A DNA stretch of 5,259 bases from the NCBI GenBank assembly GCA_003453085.1, contig DMMK01000637.1, positions 1 through 5,259 of the forward strand. The letters run 5' to 3'. The translations under genes and the position numbers were made by a program. The first letter of the stretch is position 1. Every line of letters begins with the position of its first letter. The notes beneath the pieces were generated by a model. The model did not search any database, had not been told where the DNA came from, and was given only the letters and a program-made list of their open reading frames with translations. Below, piece after piece: positions 4,831 through 5,259 of this stretch. The stretch comes from Verrucomicrobiales bacterium (GTDB taxonomy: Bacteria > Verrucomicrobiota > Verrucomicrobiia > Verrucomicrobiales > Verrucomicrobiaceae).

Positions 4831-5259
4831 TCAGATCCGCCGTGCCTCCCGCACCTCCAGTTTGACGATCTTCCACTCCGATTTCACCGGGGCGACGGTC
4901 ACCTGGGCGGTGTAGCGGTTCACCCGCGTATGGGCGTGGCCCCAGTGTCCGACGGTCCCGAGGGCCGTCCATTGGCAATCGGTGACGAAACCTGCCCCGG
5001 CGGGATTTTCCTTCACGGCCATGACCTCGGCGCTGAATTCGGTGATGGTGACACGGGTGCCTTCCCTGCCCTCCAGCGTCAGGGCCTGAAGGGTCTCCAG
5101 ATAGAGCTGACGCAGCAACTCGCCATCCACGCTGCGGGCGAGGGTATCGTAAATGTCGGATTCAGAACGGTAATCGAAGGCGCGATACACATTCCGCAGC
5201 AAGGGGGACAGAATGGCCTCGGCGGCAGCCGTTTCATTCACCGGAGGCGCGGCCAAACC
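4831..5259 (-). CDS. Unrecognised protein, C-terminal 142 residues, possible NTF2-like domain
   Basis: The frame is open at the right edge and ends at TGA (4833..4831), so only the C-terminus is visible. A TTG at 5256 opens the visible part but is probably not the real start. The visible portion begins with a helical segment (ILSPLLRNVYRAFDYRSESDIYDTLARSVDGELLRQLYLETLQAL), followed by alternating strands. The strongest motif is TVGHWGHAHTRVNRYTAQ, followed by VKSEWKIVKLEVREARRI. An early helix pair, then antiparallel strands ending in a W-K-I strand, resembles NTF2-like folds, but I cannot name a family. Similar WGH-H endings occur, as far as I recall, at the C-terminus of hypothetical membrane or exported proteins. 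No signal or membrane segment is visible in this part. It ends 116 bases before ywlE and may be cotranscribed with it. Confidence 0.75.
   Translation of the reverse strand, partial: GLAAPPVNETAAAEAILSPLLRNVYRAFDYRSESDIYDTLARSVDGELLRQLYLETLQALTLEGREGTRVTITEFSAEVMAVKENPAGAGFVTDCQWTALGTVGHWGHAHTRVNRYTAQVTVAPVKSEWKIVKLEVREARRI

Overview
The window looks like chromosomal DNA from a Verrucomicrobiota bacterium, probably near Prosthecobacter/Verrucomicrobium. This is inferred from a DUF1080 domain joined to the N-terminus of the PVC-type 'membrane-bound dehydrogenase' family typical of Pirellula and Verrucomicrobium, from fairly high GC, and from start sites without clear Shine-Dalgarno sequences. 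All five genes are on the minus strand, so transcription runs from high to low coordinates. There are no tRNA or rRNA genes, insertion sequences or CRISPR arrays.

Right half (5259 to 2309), in transcription order: the C-terminal end of an unrecognised protein with a possible NTF2-like domain (4831..5259, cut by the right edge); a low-molecular-weight phosphatase with the signature of the protein-arginine phosphatase YwlE (4217..4714, TTG start); and one 569-codon reading frame that joins a complete ribose-5-phosphate isomerase B to a complete serine hydroxymethyltransferase (2369..4078). A strong intrinsic terminator (2309..2342) closes this unit. The order ywlE, rpiB, glyA resembles the ywl-glyA cluster of Bacillus. 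What is unusual is that rpiB and glyA form one frame, and that this depends on a single A in a run of four at the junction.

Left half (2308 to 1): two exported DUF1080 (3-keto-disaccharide hydrolase family) proteins in tandem. The upstream one (1380..2207) is a stand-alone domain. The downstream one (<1..1222) has the same domain, about 85% identical by eye, followed by a Piru_Ver_Nterm-type dehydrogenase domain that runs off the left edge. The repeat is about 0.9 kb and includes a 33-bp element upstream of each start codon. That element stayed 27/33 identical while the leaders between it and the starts diverged. The simplest history is a 5'-partial tandem duplication of an upstream element-DUF1080-dehydrogenase gene. 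Functionally the pair suggests periplasmic sugar processing, with a 3-keto-glycoside-cleaving domain attached to a possible sugar oxidase. That coupling is inference.
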